Source of the DNA: Lachnospiraceae bacterium
Lineage (GTDB): Bacteria; Bacillota; Clostridia; Lachnospirales; Lachnospiraceae
Direction: 5' to 3'
DNA: 45,987 nucleotides
Assembly: GCA_011959285.1 (NCBI GenBank)
Contig: BLLW01000027.1
Span: 1 to 45,987, forward strand
Within the stretch, counting starts at the first letter, position 1. Each line of letters opens with the position of its first letter. A model generated the notes under the pieces. It saw only the letters and a list, made by a program, of their open reading frames with translations. It was not told where the DNA came from and made no database searches. The translations under genes and the position numbers were made by a program. Shown piece after piece: positions 8,627-18,107 of the stretch.

Positions 8627-9460
8627 TTGAGCACAACAGCACAGATACATCAACAGGATTTAGAGCGTCTGAAATCGCTCCGATATATAGATGATGACTT
8701 TATGACCGTCTGCCTTGCAGACAATTATGAAGGCGTAGAACTGATACTCCGGATTGTTTTAGGGCGGGAGGATATAACAATTAAGTCGGTCCGTACACAG
8801 GAACTGTTGAAGAATTTGCAGGGACGTTCTGCCATATTGGATGTCCATGCGGTTGACAGCACCAAGAAGGAGTTCGATGTTGAAATTCAACGTTCAGATG
8901 CAGGTGCAGGTGCAAAGAGGGCAAGGCATAACAGCAGCCTGTTAGACGCACATATATTAAAACCCGGAGATGATACAGAGGATATTCCCGATAGTTATGT
9001 GATTTTTATTACAGAAAATGATGTAATGAAAGGGAATCAGCCGATATATTCAGTAGAGAGATATGTTACTATCGGGGAAAATAAGGTATTGTTTGGCGAC
9101 GGTTCGCATATTCTATATGTTAATGGGAAATATAGAGGCAACGATGAAATTGGAAAGCTAATGCATGATTTTTCATGTACCGATCCCGATGATATGAATT
9201 ATAAAGCGCTTGCTGAAAAAGCCAGGTATTACAAGCAGGACGAGAAAGGAGTGGCGACCATGTGCAAAATAATGGAAGATATGAGGAATGAAGCGGCTAG
9301 AGAAGCAGCACAAAAGGCAGAATTAAAAAGTGCAAGGGAAACAGCAGAAAGATTGATAAAAAAAGGAAAAATGACACTTGAAGAAATTGCGGAGTGTGTT
9401 CCGTTATTATCACTTGAAGAACTAAGAGAAATTGAAATGAAAGTTATGCAGTTAGCATGA
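8627..9460 (+). CDS. PD-(D/E)XK nuclease family transposase-like protein (Rpn type)
   Basis: This 277-aa protein has the core LQGRSAILDVHAVDSTKKEF followed by DVEIQRSD, the R...LDV.A.D...VE-x-Q pattern of the PDDEXK_2 / Rpn group common in Clostridia. I prefer TTG 8627, with GAAAGAAGGTGA at the right distance, over GTG 8606. The C-terminal tail repeats that of the Rpn protein at 1732-2592, so the two share an exchangeable end module. Such proteins are usually mobile or multicopy; the role is unknown. Confidence 0.78.
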   Translation: MSTTAQIHQQDLERLKSLRYIDDDFMTVCLADNYEGVELILRIVLGREDITIKSVRTQELLKNLQGRSAILDVHAVDSTKKEFDVEIQRSDAGAGAKRARHNSSLLDAHILKPGDDTEDIPDSYVIFITENDVMKGNQPIYSVERYVTIGENKVLFGDGSHILYVNGKYRGNDEIGKLMHDFSCTDPDDMNYKALAEKARYYKQDEKGVATMCKIMEDMRNEAAREAAQKAELKSARETAERLIKKGKMTLEEIAECVPLLSLEELREIEMKVMQLA

Positions 9461-9499
9461 TCAATCATATCAGTTTAAATTGAATACAGCGACAGCGTT

Positions 9500-9538
9500 A
9501 GGGCATATGGAAACTGATGATCTATATGCTCTTTTTTT
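9500..9538 (+). terminator. Rho-independent terminator after the second Rpn gene
   Basis: AGGGCATAT (9500-9508) pairs with ATATGCTCT (9524-9532) with one G-T pair, followed by a run of seven T. Confidence 0.75.
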
Positions 9539-9907
9539 GCCATAAAGGGGAAATGTGGGCGATAATACTCAAACCACAATTACAGGATAGACACCGCCTT
9601 GCTTACAATGGTAGATTGAAAAGACAAGGTATTTAGTTGAGGCGTATTTTCCTGCCACCAGTAATCAAAGTGTAGAGGATAAGGCGTCATTCTCCATTAC
9701 TTAGAGCAAGGAAACAGGGGAAATGAAGAAAAAGAGATAAAAAATGATAAATATGCCTTTGATAAGTTGCAATAGGTAAAATCCTTTTGGAATTGTATAT
9801 CTGCTGAGAAAAGCCTATAATTATATTGGCAATTGGGATATATGGAGCAGTGTAGATTGAAGGTTCTGCATAGATGATACAGGTAATCTGAGGAAAGGAG
9901 GGGAATT
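9539..9907. other. Intergenic, nothing clear
   Basis: No gene with a start signal is visible. An A+G-rich leader with AAAGGAGGGGAATT (about 9893-9907) serves the gene starting at 9908. An 84-codon minus-strand ORF here looks like chance. Confidence 0.4.
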
Positions 9908-10858
9908 ATGTTTGAAGTAGCCTTTAAAGCCGTCTCGATTTTAGGTAGCATGCCTATAGATAATAATAAATTGAGAAGGTATTATGAGCAGATAATAGAA
10001 GCGTTTGTACGGTCAGAGCTTAATTATTTGAATCTGGAAAAATTGAGCGCAATAATTGTACCAGATGTTTTCATAGATGAAGTCCTTGAATTTCAAAAGG
10101 AAATAGGCATATCCAACCCAAATGTAACAAATACGACCTTGGCAAGAGCATTTGGAAAAATGATTCATGATACGAAAGAAGACAAATTCTATGTATTTAT
10201 TGATAGCAGCAAAGCAGTATTTATGATGGAAAATCAGATGTTTGATAATTGCTTTTCATTATTAAAGAAAGAAGATTATGAAGAATGTGTTGCGGAAAGG
10301 AAGCGGGCATTTAATCTTTTGGCACATGAATTATCTCACGTAGAACTTGAAAGCAATATAGGTTTCCGTTTTTGTACAACTACTTTAAGGGAACAAGCGA
10401 TTTCCCTGTGGAAACAGGTTTTTCAAGAGTATTATGCCTGTAGAAGGTCATCAAGAATATATGGGGAATCCTCTGTTATTGATCATAGTGAGGAATATAT
10501 AAATGGTATTGAAAATGAAATTATGAAGCAGAGGAAAAATTATAATTATAATAGAATTGAATTAAATAATTTTTGCCAAATATTTCATAAGTTTACAAAA
10601 ATGTATTTAATTCACATAGTGTCAGAGTTGGGGATTGCGAAAGAGCTGGGTAGAACAGTTTCTTATGGCGGTTTTAAAATTGAGAAATATCTGCCAGTGC
10701 TGGAAGCTGAATTTGATAGAATGTATAAAACTGCATATTGTGAAAATAGGGTTGTGGTAAGTGAAGTTTTAATTGATTTGCTGTTTGAGTATTATGCAGA
10801 ATTCAGAATTTTTATTACAGAAACAAGGCAGGGGGTAAGGTATGATATTCCTATTTGA
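9908..10858 (+). CDS. HELSH-motif protein, possible zinc metalloprotease
   Basis: This 316-aa protein has NLLAHELSHVELESN near residue 140, a match to the HExxH zinc-metalloprotease signature. About 35 residues later EYYACRRSS could supply the third ligand (E), as in IrrE-like and other gluzincins; that assignment is inferred. There is no signal peptide or membrane segment. The rest is helical and unrecognised. AAAGGAGGGGAATT gives a strong ribosome site. It is convergent with the STAND NTPase gene, with about 380 bases between them. Confidence 0.6.
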   Translation: MFEVAFKAVSILGSMPIDNNKLRRYYEQIIEAFVRSELNYLNLEKLSAIIVPDVFIDEVLEFQKEIGISNPNVTNTTLARAFGKMIHDTKEDKFYVFIDSSKAVFMMENQMFDNCFSLLKKEDYEECVAERKRAFNLLAHELSHVELESNIGFRFCTTTLREQAISLWKQVFQEYYACRRSSRIYGESSVIDHSEEYINGIENEIMKQRKNYNYNRIELNNFCQIFHKFTKMYLIHIVSELGIAKELGRTVSYGGFKIEKYLPVLEAEFDRMYKTAYCENRVVVSEVLIDLLFEYYAEFRIFITETRQGVRYDIPI

Positions 10859-11235
10859 GATTTTATAAGACATTAGTTTGGGCACTGTTTTGTTTATGTA
10901 AAATCCGTTATGGGGAAAGTTTGCTTTTGGGGGCTGGGTTAATAGCTGCTCCAGCCCTTGACTTATAAGCGTTATAGCAGTTTGAGTACAAGTTTTAATA
11001 TATAGTTTTTTTAATTCTATAAATTTTATGAAGCCCTGATATAATGCGGAACAAAGAGTTCATTTTCGGTATCTTTTATATGAGTATATTACCCCCTACA
11101 ACAGGAAAAGATCTTAAAACCATTACCTTTATAGCACGAAGCCAGAAACGTTATAAAAAAGAGTTGCTCTTGCCATACGCGGATAGCCTTGAGTAGCTGC
11201 TTTGATATGAATACCTCATAGCATAAATCCAATCC
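10859..11235. other. Intergenic between convergent genes
   Basis: A hairpin (GGGCTGG 10931-10937 with CCAGCCC 10951-10957) lies here without a T-run. No ORF with start signals is seen. Confidence 0.4.
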
Positions 11236-13425
11236 TCAAGTTTGGGTTAACATATCTATTAAAGAAGTCCTCAGTTCTAGCTCTATTCTTAGTAAAGAAT
11301 CTAAATTTTCTATGTTTCCCTCTGTCTCTGCATCATTTATAAATTCCATAATTTCCTGAAGCGAGGGAATCCGTTTTTCACTTTGGATTTTATTTATAAG
11401 TTCTTTTATATGATCAATTTTAGATCCCAAGTCATCTGTTCTCATATTTAATATTGTAACAAAAAAAGCTGCTTTTTTTTCATTATCAATATTGTCCGGA
11501 TTTTCCCCTGTACAATTATTTAATTCTATAAGCTGAGTGACTATCGATTGTCTTTCCTCAATAATTTCCCTCATTGTTTTGAGCTCTTCTGCAAGTACTT
11601 CCATTTCGCTTTTCAAATTTTTGTTTTCATTAATAGCATCTTTCAATTCTAAGCTTACTTTCTTCGCTAAAGCAATCATCGTCATTAGTAATTCTGGTAA
11701 TCTTGTCTTTTGCGCAGGATGCAGTCTATTTGCAATGCTAAGTGCAAACGGACAATAGAATAAGAGATTCTGCTCAATCCCCGTGGTTTCCATACTTTGT
11801 TTGCATGCCTCTATTAACCCTAAATGTTGATCTTCTTCCGGCTTGCACTTTTCATTTATAAATTGTGCAAATACAGGATGCATAGTATAACAGCCTGATT
11901 CGATATCAAACTGTAACCACCCTTTATCATATAATCCCATCAAAACATCATCATCTTCACTAACTCCAGCATCACTTAACAGCCATTCATTACATATGTC
12001 CATGACCAAGGGAACATAAGGGAATGTAGAAAATGCCTCTAAAATGTTTTTTTCTGCTTCTGACATATCAGACAAATCATATAATACCTCATATAGCTCC
12101 TGAATATTTATTTGCTCTCCAGCCTTATGATATGTTAGCTGAAGTCTCTTTTTTTCCAATTCTTCCCTAAGTCTTTTGGCTGACCAGGATTTTGTACGTG
12201 CCAAATGCGCAAGCTGTTCAACGGTAATCGTATGCCTCCCTGCCAAAATATCTATGATGAATTCCAAATCCTCGATATCCTCAGTCTCAATTCTTTTTTT
12301 GCTTTCAAACCGTATTTTCTCGTATATTTCTTTACACTGCTCTAAATTAAGCAATTCAATATTATATGATTCAAATTCATCTCCCATTGTAGCCAGCCGA
12401 GATGTTATGACAATCGCACTAGGAATGTCCTTTAACTTCTGCAAACCTGGATCTTTTATCATTGGTTTATCCACATTATCAACAAACAGAAGAAGTTTTC
12501 CGTCTGATGCTAAATATTCCAATTCTCTCCAAGCAGCTTCCTGATCCTGTTCTGACTGCTTCTGTTTCTTATACTTTAAACACCTTTGCAAGCTATATCC
12601 CATATCCCCAGTATACATAATATAGCCAATATGCCGGAAAGGTCCGTCTTCACCCCCGGCATGCCTGCTTAAGTATTCCTCAAACAGCTTCCTACAGAGA
12701 TGGGTCTTCCCGATCCCACCCATGCCACTTACAAGGATTACTTTGCTTCCATTTTCTATTTTTTGGCGCAATTCTTTTATCTCTGTCTCACGTCCGGTAA
12801 AGTAAGACACCGGCTTTATATTCACATTATGTGTAACCACAAATTCACGTTCATTATCTTGAAGCATCACAATATCCGTATCATTCTGCTCTCCCTTAAA
12901 ATAATTACTCACCATTTTTTCTATTTTATTTATTTTTTTATGTGTTTCTTCGTGGTTACAGTTATTCTTTTCAAAATAATTGCTAAGACTTTCACTCAAC
13001 TGTCTTTTCCAGAGCAATTCAAATTCTCTATATAAAACATTGTTTTTGTCACTGCTAATTTCATGATTTAGAATTTCTAGAAAGTCTTTATGGCTATTAA
13101 TATTCACATCTGGATCAAGTATTTTTAAATCTGATGTTATGGCATATGCATCACATTTCCCATTTATTAATCCTTTTAATATACTTTCTGCAGCGTCATA
13201 CAATTTATCCTCATTTTTATATCGATTGTGTGTAAATTTATTTAATGAATCTACAATTACACAATATATCTTTGTCTGTAGATTCTGACTATTAGATTTT
13301 CTATCCTGATACGCATTTTTGATTGCATGTTTTGAAATATCCACACCATCACTAACAGCTTTTGACATTAAATCGCCCAAAATCTTTAATACTGCATTTG
13401 AAATCAATGTTGTTGTTGCTGTCAT
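11236..13425 (-). CDS. STAND NTPase (NLR-like), putative defence protein
   Basis: This 729-aa protein has an N-terminal helical region (about 1-190, possible effector or oligomerisation part) and then a nucleotide-binding module: FTGRETEIKEL, Walker A GMGGIGKTHLC (about 238), Walker B LLLFVDNVD (about 310) and VITSR. A winged-helix-like region follows (YDKGWLQFDIESGCYTMHP), then a long coiled coil (about 590-720). This order matches AP-ATPase/NB-ARC STAND proteins, many of which detect phage proteins. The sensor region here is coiled coil rather than TPR or WD repeats. I chose ATG 13425 because GGGGGGATATTT lies before it; the upstream in-frame codons lack a site. Confidence 0.75.
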   Translation of the reverse strand: MTATTTLISNAVLKILGDLMSKAVSDGVDISKHAIKNAYQDRKSNSQNLQTKIYCVIVDSLNKFTHNRYKNEDKLYDAAESILKGLINGKCDAYAITSDLKILDPDVNINSHKDFLEILNHEISSDKNNVLYREFELLWKRQLSESLSNYFEKNNCNHEETHKKINKIEKMVSNYFKGEQNDTDIVMLQDNEREFVVTHNVNIKPVSYFTGRETEIKELRQKIENGSKVILVSGMGGIGKTHLCRKLFEEYLSRHAGGEDGPFRHIGYIMYTGDMGYSLQRCLKYKKQKQSEQDQEAAWRELEYLASDGKLLLFVDNVDKPMIKDPGLQKLKDIPSAIVITSRLATMGDEFESYNIELLNLEQCKEIYEKIRFESKKRIETEDIEDLEFIIDILAGRHTITVEQLAHLARTKSWSAKRLREELEKKRLQLTYHKAGEQINIQELYEVLYDLSDMSEAEKNILEAFSTFPYVPLVMDICNEWLLSDAGVSEDDDVLMGLYDKGWLQFDIESGCYTMHPVFAQFINEKCKPEEDQHLGLIEACKQSMETTGIEQNLLFYCPFALSIANRLHPAQKTRLPELLMTMIALAKKVSLELKDAINENKNLKSEMEVLAEELKTMREIIEERQSIVTQLIELNNCTGENPDNIDNEKKAAFFVTILNMRTDDLGSKIDHIKELINKIQSEKRIPSLQEIMEFINDAETEGNIENLDSLLRIELELRTSLIDMLTQT

Positions 13426-13867
13426 AAATATCCCCCCTTTGAATGAATCAACTCCATGTAATAAGGCAGTGAAATCAAAAAAGCCCGAAGAGTGGCTATC
13501 CCCCCAGGTTTCCTGCATGCTACATGAAAATTTTAATCTTATTCCTATAAACAAATATAAAACAATATCTCTTATTTGTAAAGATGTTGTAAATAAAGTG
13601 ATACCGATGGAAACGTAATAAAATTACAGTAAAAACTGAAAAAGCAACAAAAAATCGAAGAAATTAGCAGAGAAACTAATAAAGAAATTGGCAACAGGAA
13701 GGATATGTCAATTCAAGTCAAGTAAGGGATAATATCCATTTATCCCGTATTCAAGGTTAAAATTGCTGTAAGGATGAGGAGAAAATAAGCAAAATCAAAA
13801 TTCAAAAACAAACACAATTAACTTTACGAAACCTATAGTTGTGTGATATACTCCTGTCTTTGACAGT

Positions 13868-14185
13868 TGCTTAAAGAAAAGATCGCTGTATACCTTGTAT
13901 TTATTGCGGGTTCAGTGTTTTTTTACGTTGCAGCAATACCGTAAACTGAATAACCAGCATCTTTTGGAGGAAATGTTTAGTTCCTATTCCAAGCTGTTCT
14001 TATATGAAAAGGCATAAGAAATAGAGACGGAGTTTGATTGTGACTGTCTCATGGTACATGAAAGTGGGAAAGAAATCCTGCACCTGAGTTTCGTTAAATC
14101 GGCTGATTGCAAGGGGATATACCATTGTAATTCCTTTATGGTAACTTATCAGACAGACAGAAAAAAGAAATTTTTTGCAATTTAA
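13868..14185 (+). pseudogene. Possible gene remnant with an in-frame stop
   Basis: One plus-strand frame reads protein-like, with segments QQYRKLNNQHLLEEMFSSYS and DCDCLMVHESGKEILHL, on both sides of a single TAA at 14015-14017 and ends at TAA 14183. No start with a ribosome site is visible. The gap 13426-14200 otherwise holds nothing I can support. Confidence 0.3.
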
Positions 14186-14200
14186 CTAAGCGGCATGAAA

Positions 14201-15115
14201 TCAACAAGGCGTTGTTTCCTGCATAGATGGCTTATTTGTTTTAATGATGTCCATGAGGCATACAGGAGACCATTGTTCGGGGTAATTGCAGGGAACTTCA
14301 AGTGCAGCTTCTGCAGGCACTTGGAGGTATTCAAGAAGGATATCTCGTATTTCTTCCATTGAAAGATTAGGAGCCGATTGAATTTGCGCCAAAACGGTCT
14401 TTCGCAGGACCGATTCCCACATAGGATTATTTTTTAAAATACTCGGCACACGGCGTTCACGTGGCATTCGGTCAATCATATCTTCCCATGCTATATCAAA
14501 TGCTGAAATATTATCATCACTAAAGTAGTGCTGTGACCCTTCATCAAATAAAAGTATCCTGATGTTTTGTTTTAGAGAAGATTTAACAATCTCACTGAGC
14601 ACAGGGACGACACATGCTTTAGAATACGGTATTTCCATGCATACGTCCATAGCAGACCTAAAATAGCTGGCATCAATGTAATCTGTAACAAAGTTAAAGT
14701 TTTCTTCAGATAAAAACATGTATTTTATAATAGAAAGTTCAAGGGATTCGTTGCCGTTGTAAAATATGTTGCTGATGGGGCAGATCCGGCAGCTGGGTGT
14801 CTTTGCATCATATTTTTTGTAAAAGGTATTGCATGATTTGAAAGCAGGAACTCCCGTATAGTTCATGAGCAGAAGGCAGGAATCTTTAGGGGTAGTTCCT
14901 ATATGCATAAAATCAGGGCATATAAGCCCTGAATCATGAGAGAGATCATTCAGGGAAACAGAGAGCATTGACATTGCAAGTTCATGTTGTATACCATTTT
15001 GTACGGCTGTAGAGACAAAGGTTTTAGCGTAACTCCATAAATCTTTTTCACAGTTTATATTCCGCAGGATATATTTATGGCAAGGATAGCCAGGCGATAT
15101 TTTTGTAATGTCCAT
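14201..15115 (-). CDS. Unknown protein with a Cys cluster
   Basis: This 304-aa protein is not recognised. Visible features are a Cys cluster near residue 95-115 (SCNTFYKKYD, then SCRICPISN), which could bind a metal or iron-sulfur cluster, and a mostly helical C-terminal half. There is no signal peptide or membrane helix. It lies leftward beside the divergent HTH gene at 15328; the 200-base gap between them probably holds both promoters. Confidence 0.55.
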   Translation of the reverse strand: MDITKISPGYPCHKYILRNINCEKDLWSYAKTFVSTAVQNGIQHELAMSMLSVSLNDLSHDSGLICPDFMHIGTTPKDSCLLLMNYTGVPAFKSCNTFYKKYDAKTPSCRICPISNIFYNGNESLELSIIKYMFLSEENFNFVTDYIDASYFRSAMDVCMEIPYSKACVVPVLSEIVKSSLKQNIRILLFDEGSQHYFSDDNISAFDIAWEDMIDRMPRERRVPSILKNNPMWESVLRKTVLAQIQSAPNLSMEEIRDILLEYLQVPAEAALEVPCNYPEQWSPVCLMDIIKTNKPSMQETTPC

Positions 15116-15236
15116 TTTTCGTCTCCAAAATCATATTTATTTTAATTGTCATATGAGTACGAACGAAAAGCAACCATATTCTTTACATAAAGAGGCAATA
15201 CATTCTGTTTTTAGGATCAAATTTTTTCTGGGACGA

Positions 15237-15260
15237 GTATCAAAAATTAATTATTGATAC
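15237..15260. promoter_or_regulatory. Inverted repeat, candidate operator
   Basis: GTATCAA (15237-15243) and TTGATAC (15254-15260) are exact reverse complements around an A+T-rich 10-base spacer, 68 bases before the HTH gene. They could be the binding site of that protein. Confidence 0.4.
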
Positions 15261-15327
15261 AAAGAAATAGTAATGCTATGATTGTGTCACAACCTAAATA
15301 ATCTGATTTTACGGAGGGGCATTGATA

Positions 15328-15603
15328 ATGACGAATAGGGAACTAGAACTGAAAATAAAAGAATTAGAAGAAATAATTGCTGAGAAGGATAAAGAAATCG
15401 AACGATTAAAGAGGAGAAATCCTAATAATGCGGGAAGAAAGGCGGCTGATGATAAATGGGTAGCTTCATTCAGTAAATTCACAGAACTCTATGAGTCTCA
15501 AAAATCAATTTATGAGATTATGGAAGAAACTGGGATTAGCAGGGCTACATATTACAGATATAAGAGACTATACGATGATACAAATGTGAGTTTAAAAAAA
15601 TAG
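15328..15603 (+). CDS. Small coiled-coil / resolvase-type HTH protein
   Basis: This 91-aa protein has an N-terminal coiled coil (LELKIKELEEIIAEKDKEIE) and then a basic NNAGRK segment and IYEIMEETGISRATYYRYK. The last is the helix-turn-helix found at the end of serine resolvases. There is no catalytic domain, so it is a free-standing DNA-binding protein or a resolvase remnant. GGAGGGG fits ATG 15328 better than TTG 15322. Confidence 0.6.
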   Translation: MTNRELELKIKELEEIIAEKDKEIERLKRRNPNNAGRKAADDKWVASFSKFTELYESQKSIYEIMEETGISRATYYRYKRLYDDTNVSLKK

Positions 15604-15756
15604 TTATTTCTGCAGAGCAAAAAAAAGTATTTAGGAAAATGAAAGAAATTTAAGCTGGAACAAGGGAGGGGGGAGCAACAGAGATGATGGCGGAGCGGTG
15701 ACGGATAGCAGGATGATGGTTTTGGACTAAAGAACTATTTTGGAAAGGGGATAAAA

Positions 15757-17199
15757 ATGCCAAAAAGTAATGAGACAACAAAAAGGGATGTAAAAGATTA
15801 TTTTGAATATTCTGAAAAGGAGAGAGCGCAAAACCCGGATTTAGATGGGATAGGTAGGCGTCTTGTAGATATTTATCAGGCAGGGTGGAATGCGGCAACA
15901 GCGGATGCTACACTGAAAGGGCAGATCAGTGATACCGGTGAGAGATATGATCTGGAAGAAGACAAGATAGGAGAATTTCTGAAAAAGGAATATCAGGACA
16001 GAGAAAGCAGGGAATATCTCGTTGATGGAGCAATTTTGACCTGTACGAATTGTACTAAGAGAGAAATATCAATAGATGCAGGAGGAAAAGAACTTCCATA
16101 TTATGCGAAAATAGATGCAAGCATAGATGCGGATCTGATCAAGAATCTGGATAGCGACAAAGTGGCAGGGAGGTTGATTGTTACAGATAATTCTGCACTC
16201 AAGGCAAATGAATTAACCCATGCCACAGTGGCAGACAGCATAGGAAGGGATAAATATGATGATAGCAAGCAGTATAACATACCCAACTTCGGGAACTGTC
16301 AGAGGAAACCGGATAGTAATATGGAACTGGAGATATTTGAAAAGATACATAACGAAGCAGGAGAAGGCGAGGTAAAAAGAAAGGAAGGAAGCTGCAGATA
16401 TCTGATGAAGCTGGAGGAAGAATGGGAAAATTTTGATTTGATTCAAAGCTACTGTACTTTTCATGATGACAGGAAAGGCGAAAGGGAAGGAATCACCATG
16501 ACGTCAATGCTGTTTTGTAAACATGGTGGAATTATTTATCCGGTCACATCGGGGCAGACAATGGTAGAACCAGCGGAATTAATATTGATTTATCAAGCTG
16601 AAGCAGGTGCATTAGTCAGCGGAAATGCAAATGAGAGTGGGCAGGCAGCCCAAAAAGGTGAGCCTGTAAAATATGATAAATCAACTTATCTATCTAAATG
16701 GAAATATAAAGATAAGAGTACTCCTCAGTACTATATTGTTAATTATGAAGATGCTTATATTGACGAAAATGGGTTACTAAGAATAAGCAAAATGCCAGGA
16801 TACCGATCTGGAAATGATTATTATTGTGTTGCTATGGCAAAGGGGTTTACTAAATTAGCTGAGGAATATTGTACGCCAGCCGAGGAGGGCAACATAAATT
16901 ATGGATATAAACTGCAGGTTCGTTTTGAAGATGAGGATGGAAAGAGCTATAGTATGGACGTAATTGTCGCTGAGGCTAAAGGCTCCTCAGATTCAGATGA
17001 ATTTTACCCACATGATCATTTAGTTGAATTTGTGGTTGATGAAAAACCTAAAGGTTCTATTGTAAATGAAAAGAGCAATGTTAGTTTCGATTTGCTCTTG
17101 GGAGGAAAAGGGCTTGAAATTAAAGAAGTTTATGCTTATAAGGATGGCGCATTTGTAGAAGGAAATTATAGGGCGGACTATCAGTGGAAAGACAAATAA
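15757..17199 (+). CDS. DUF4280 PAAR-like protein with DPBB-like C-terminus
   Basis: This 480-aa protein has a central region (about residues 88-275) with DUF4280 marks: VDGAILTCTNCTK, NIPNFGNCQRK, and TMTSMLFCKHGGIIYPVTSG. DUF4280 proteins are PAAR-like tips of injection machines. The C-terminal part (about 345-435) has YYCVAMAKGF, VIVAEAKGS and HLVEFVVDE, a pattern I associate with double-psi beta-barrel endolysin-like domains on phage tail proteins. No other injection-system genes are in the window. AAAGGGGATAAAA precedes the ATG. Its TAA overlaps the next ATG (TAATG). Confidence 0.65.
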   Translation: MPKSNETTKRDVKDYFEYSEKERAQNPDLDGIGRRLVDIYQAGWNAATADATLKGQISDTGERYDLEEDKIGEFLKKEYQDRESREYLVDGAILTCTNCTKREISIDAGGKELPYYAKIDASIDADLIKNLDSDKVAGRLIVTDNSALKANELTHATVADSIGRDKYDDSKQYNIPNFGNCQRKPDSNMELEIFEKIHNEAGEGEVKRKEGSCRYLMKLEEEWENFDLIQSYCTFHDDRKGEREGITMTSMLFCKHGGIIYPVTSGQTMVEPAELILIYQAEAGALVSGNANESGQAAQKGEPVKYDKSTYLSKWKYKDKSTPQYYIVNYEDAYIDENGLLRISKMPGYRSGNDYYCVAMAKGFTKLAEEYCTPAEEGNINYGYKLQVRFEDEDGKSYSMDVIVAEAKGSSDSDEFYPHDHLVEFVVDEKPKGSIVNEKSNVSFDLLLGGKGLEIKEVYAYKDGAFVEGNYRADYQWKDK

Positions 17200-18050
17200 T
17201 GAGAAAAATATTATATTTTATAGTCATAATTAGTGCGATTGCCATATTTGTATTCTTGTTCATGCTCCAAAATGAGGAATCGAGCCCAGATATAATAAAA
17301 ATAAATGAAAAAAAAGAAAGTATCGCAACAGAAATAGTGGATGATTTCAGAAATGATGAAGAGGAACAAGTAAATAAGATAGTGGAAAAAAGTGAAATTG
17401 AACTGATAAGCAAGGTGGTGGCAAAAAATGAAAACATGATATTGGATTTTCTAAATAATTACCCACAGGAATTGAAATGGGTTAATATTTACCTCTTTGA
17501 TTTTACAAAAGATGGGGAAATGGAAATTGTACTGTCAAATGAATATCTGGCAAGGGGGGCAGGGTTGCCTGCTTACAACTACGTATATGACCAGGAGGGT
17601 AACCTATTATTTGAATTTTTTTGCGGTTCATCCGTGGAAATATATGCCGAAAATAATATGGATTCATTCTGGTTGCGCAGTAACATACATTGGGGTTCCT
17701 GTAACGATATGATACTGCATAGCAAAATTACAAAACGTGAAAACTGGGAAGAGGATTTCATGATTGCAGAGTGGGATATGCGAAGAGACGGGGAAGAAGA
17801 GCTTTATTATGTTCTTGATCTTTCAAAGATAGAAAGCCAGGAACTATGGGCAAATACATATGACATAGTGGCAGAGAAAGAAAAGGAAAATAATGCAAAT
17901 ATAAATGAAGACCAGTTAAAGGGATATTTTCCAGATGATGTGGGCGTAGAAAAAAAGGAATTAAATATGAAAGGAAGTATCTACTGTGGAGAGAACGGAA
18001 TAATTATGGAAGTTGAAGGAAAGAAAGTCCCGTTTCCTGATTTGCCCTAA
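17199..18050 (+). CDS. Membrane-anchored protein coupled to the DUF4280 gene
   Basis: This 283-aa protein has one N-terminal membrane helix (ILYFIVIISAIAIFVFLFML, residues 4-23), a charged linker and an outer domain of about 200 residues with several W and acidic residues. The ATG overlaps the stop of the DUF4280 gene, so expression is coupled. Its place directly behind a PAAR-like effector suggests an immunity or anchoring role, but the family is not recognised. An upstream in-frame GTG (17184) is less likely. Confidence 0.55.
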   Translation: MRKILYFIVIISAIAIFVFLFMLQNEESSPDIIKINEKKESIATEIVDDFRNDEEEQVNKIVEKSEIELISKVVAKNENMILDFLNNYPQELKWVNIYLFDFTKDGEMEIVLSNEYLARGAGLPAYNYVYDQEGNLLFEFFCGSSVEIYAENNMDSFWLRSNIHWGSCNDMILHSKITKRENWEEDFMIAEWDMRRDGEEELYYVLDLSKIESQELWANTYDIVAEKEKENNANINEDQLKGYFPDDVGVEKKELNMKGSIYCGENGIIMEVEGKKVPFPDLP

Positions 18051-18107
18051 AAGGTTACTTATCAATTAAATTCTTTACGGTCGTGTATTTTGCGGGGAGG
18101 AATTATT

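Noticed and set aside
8216-8653. 145-codon minus-strand ORF with many Cys and Phe
   Set aside because: It runs antisense through the leader and start of the second Rpn gene, has no ribosome site and an unprotein-like composition.
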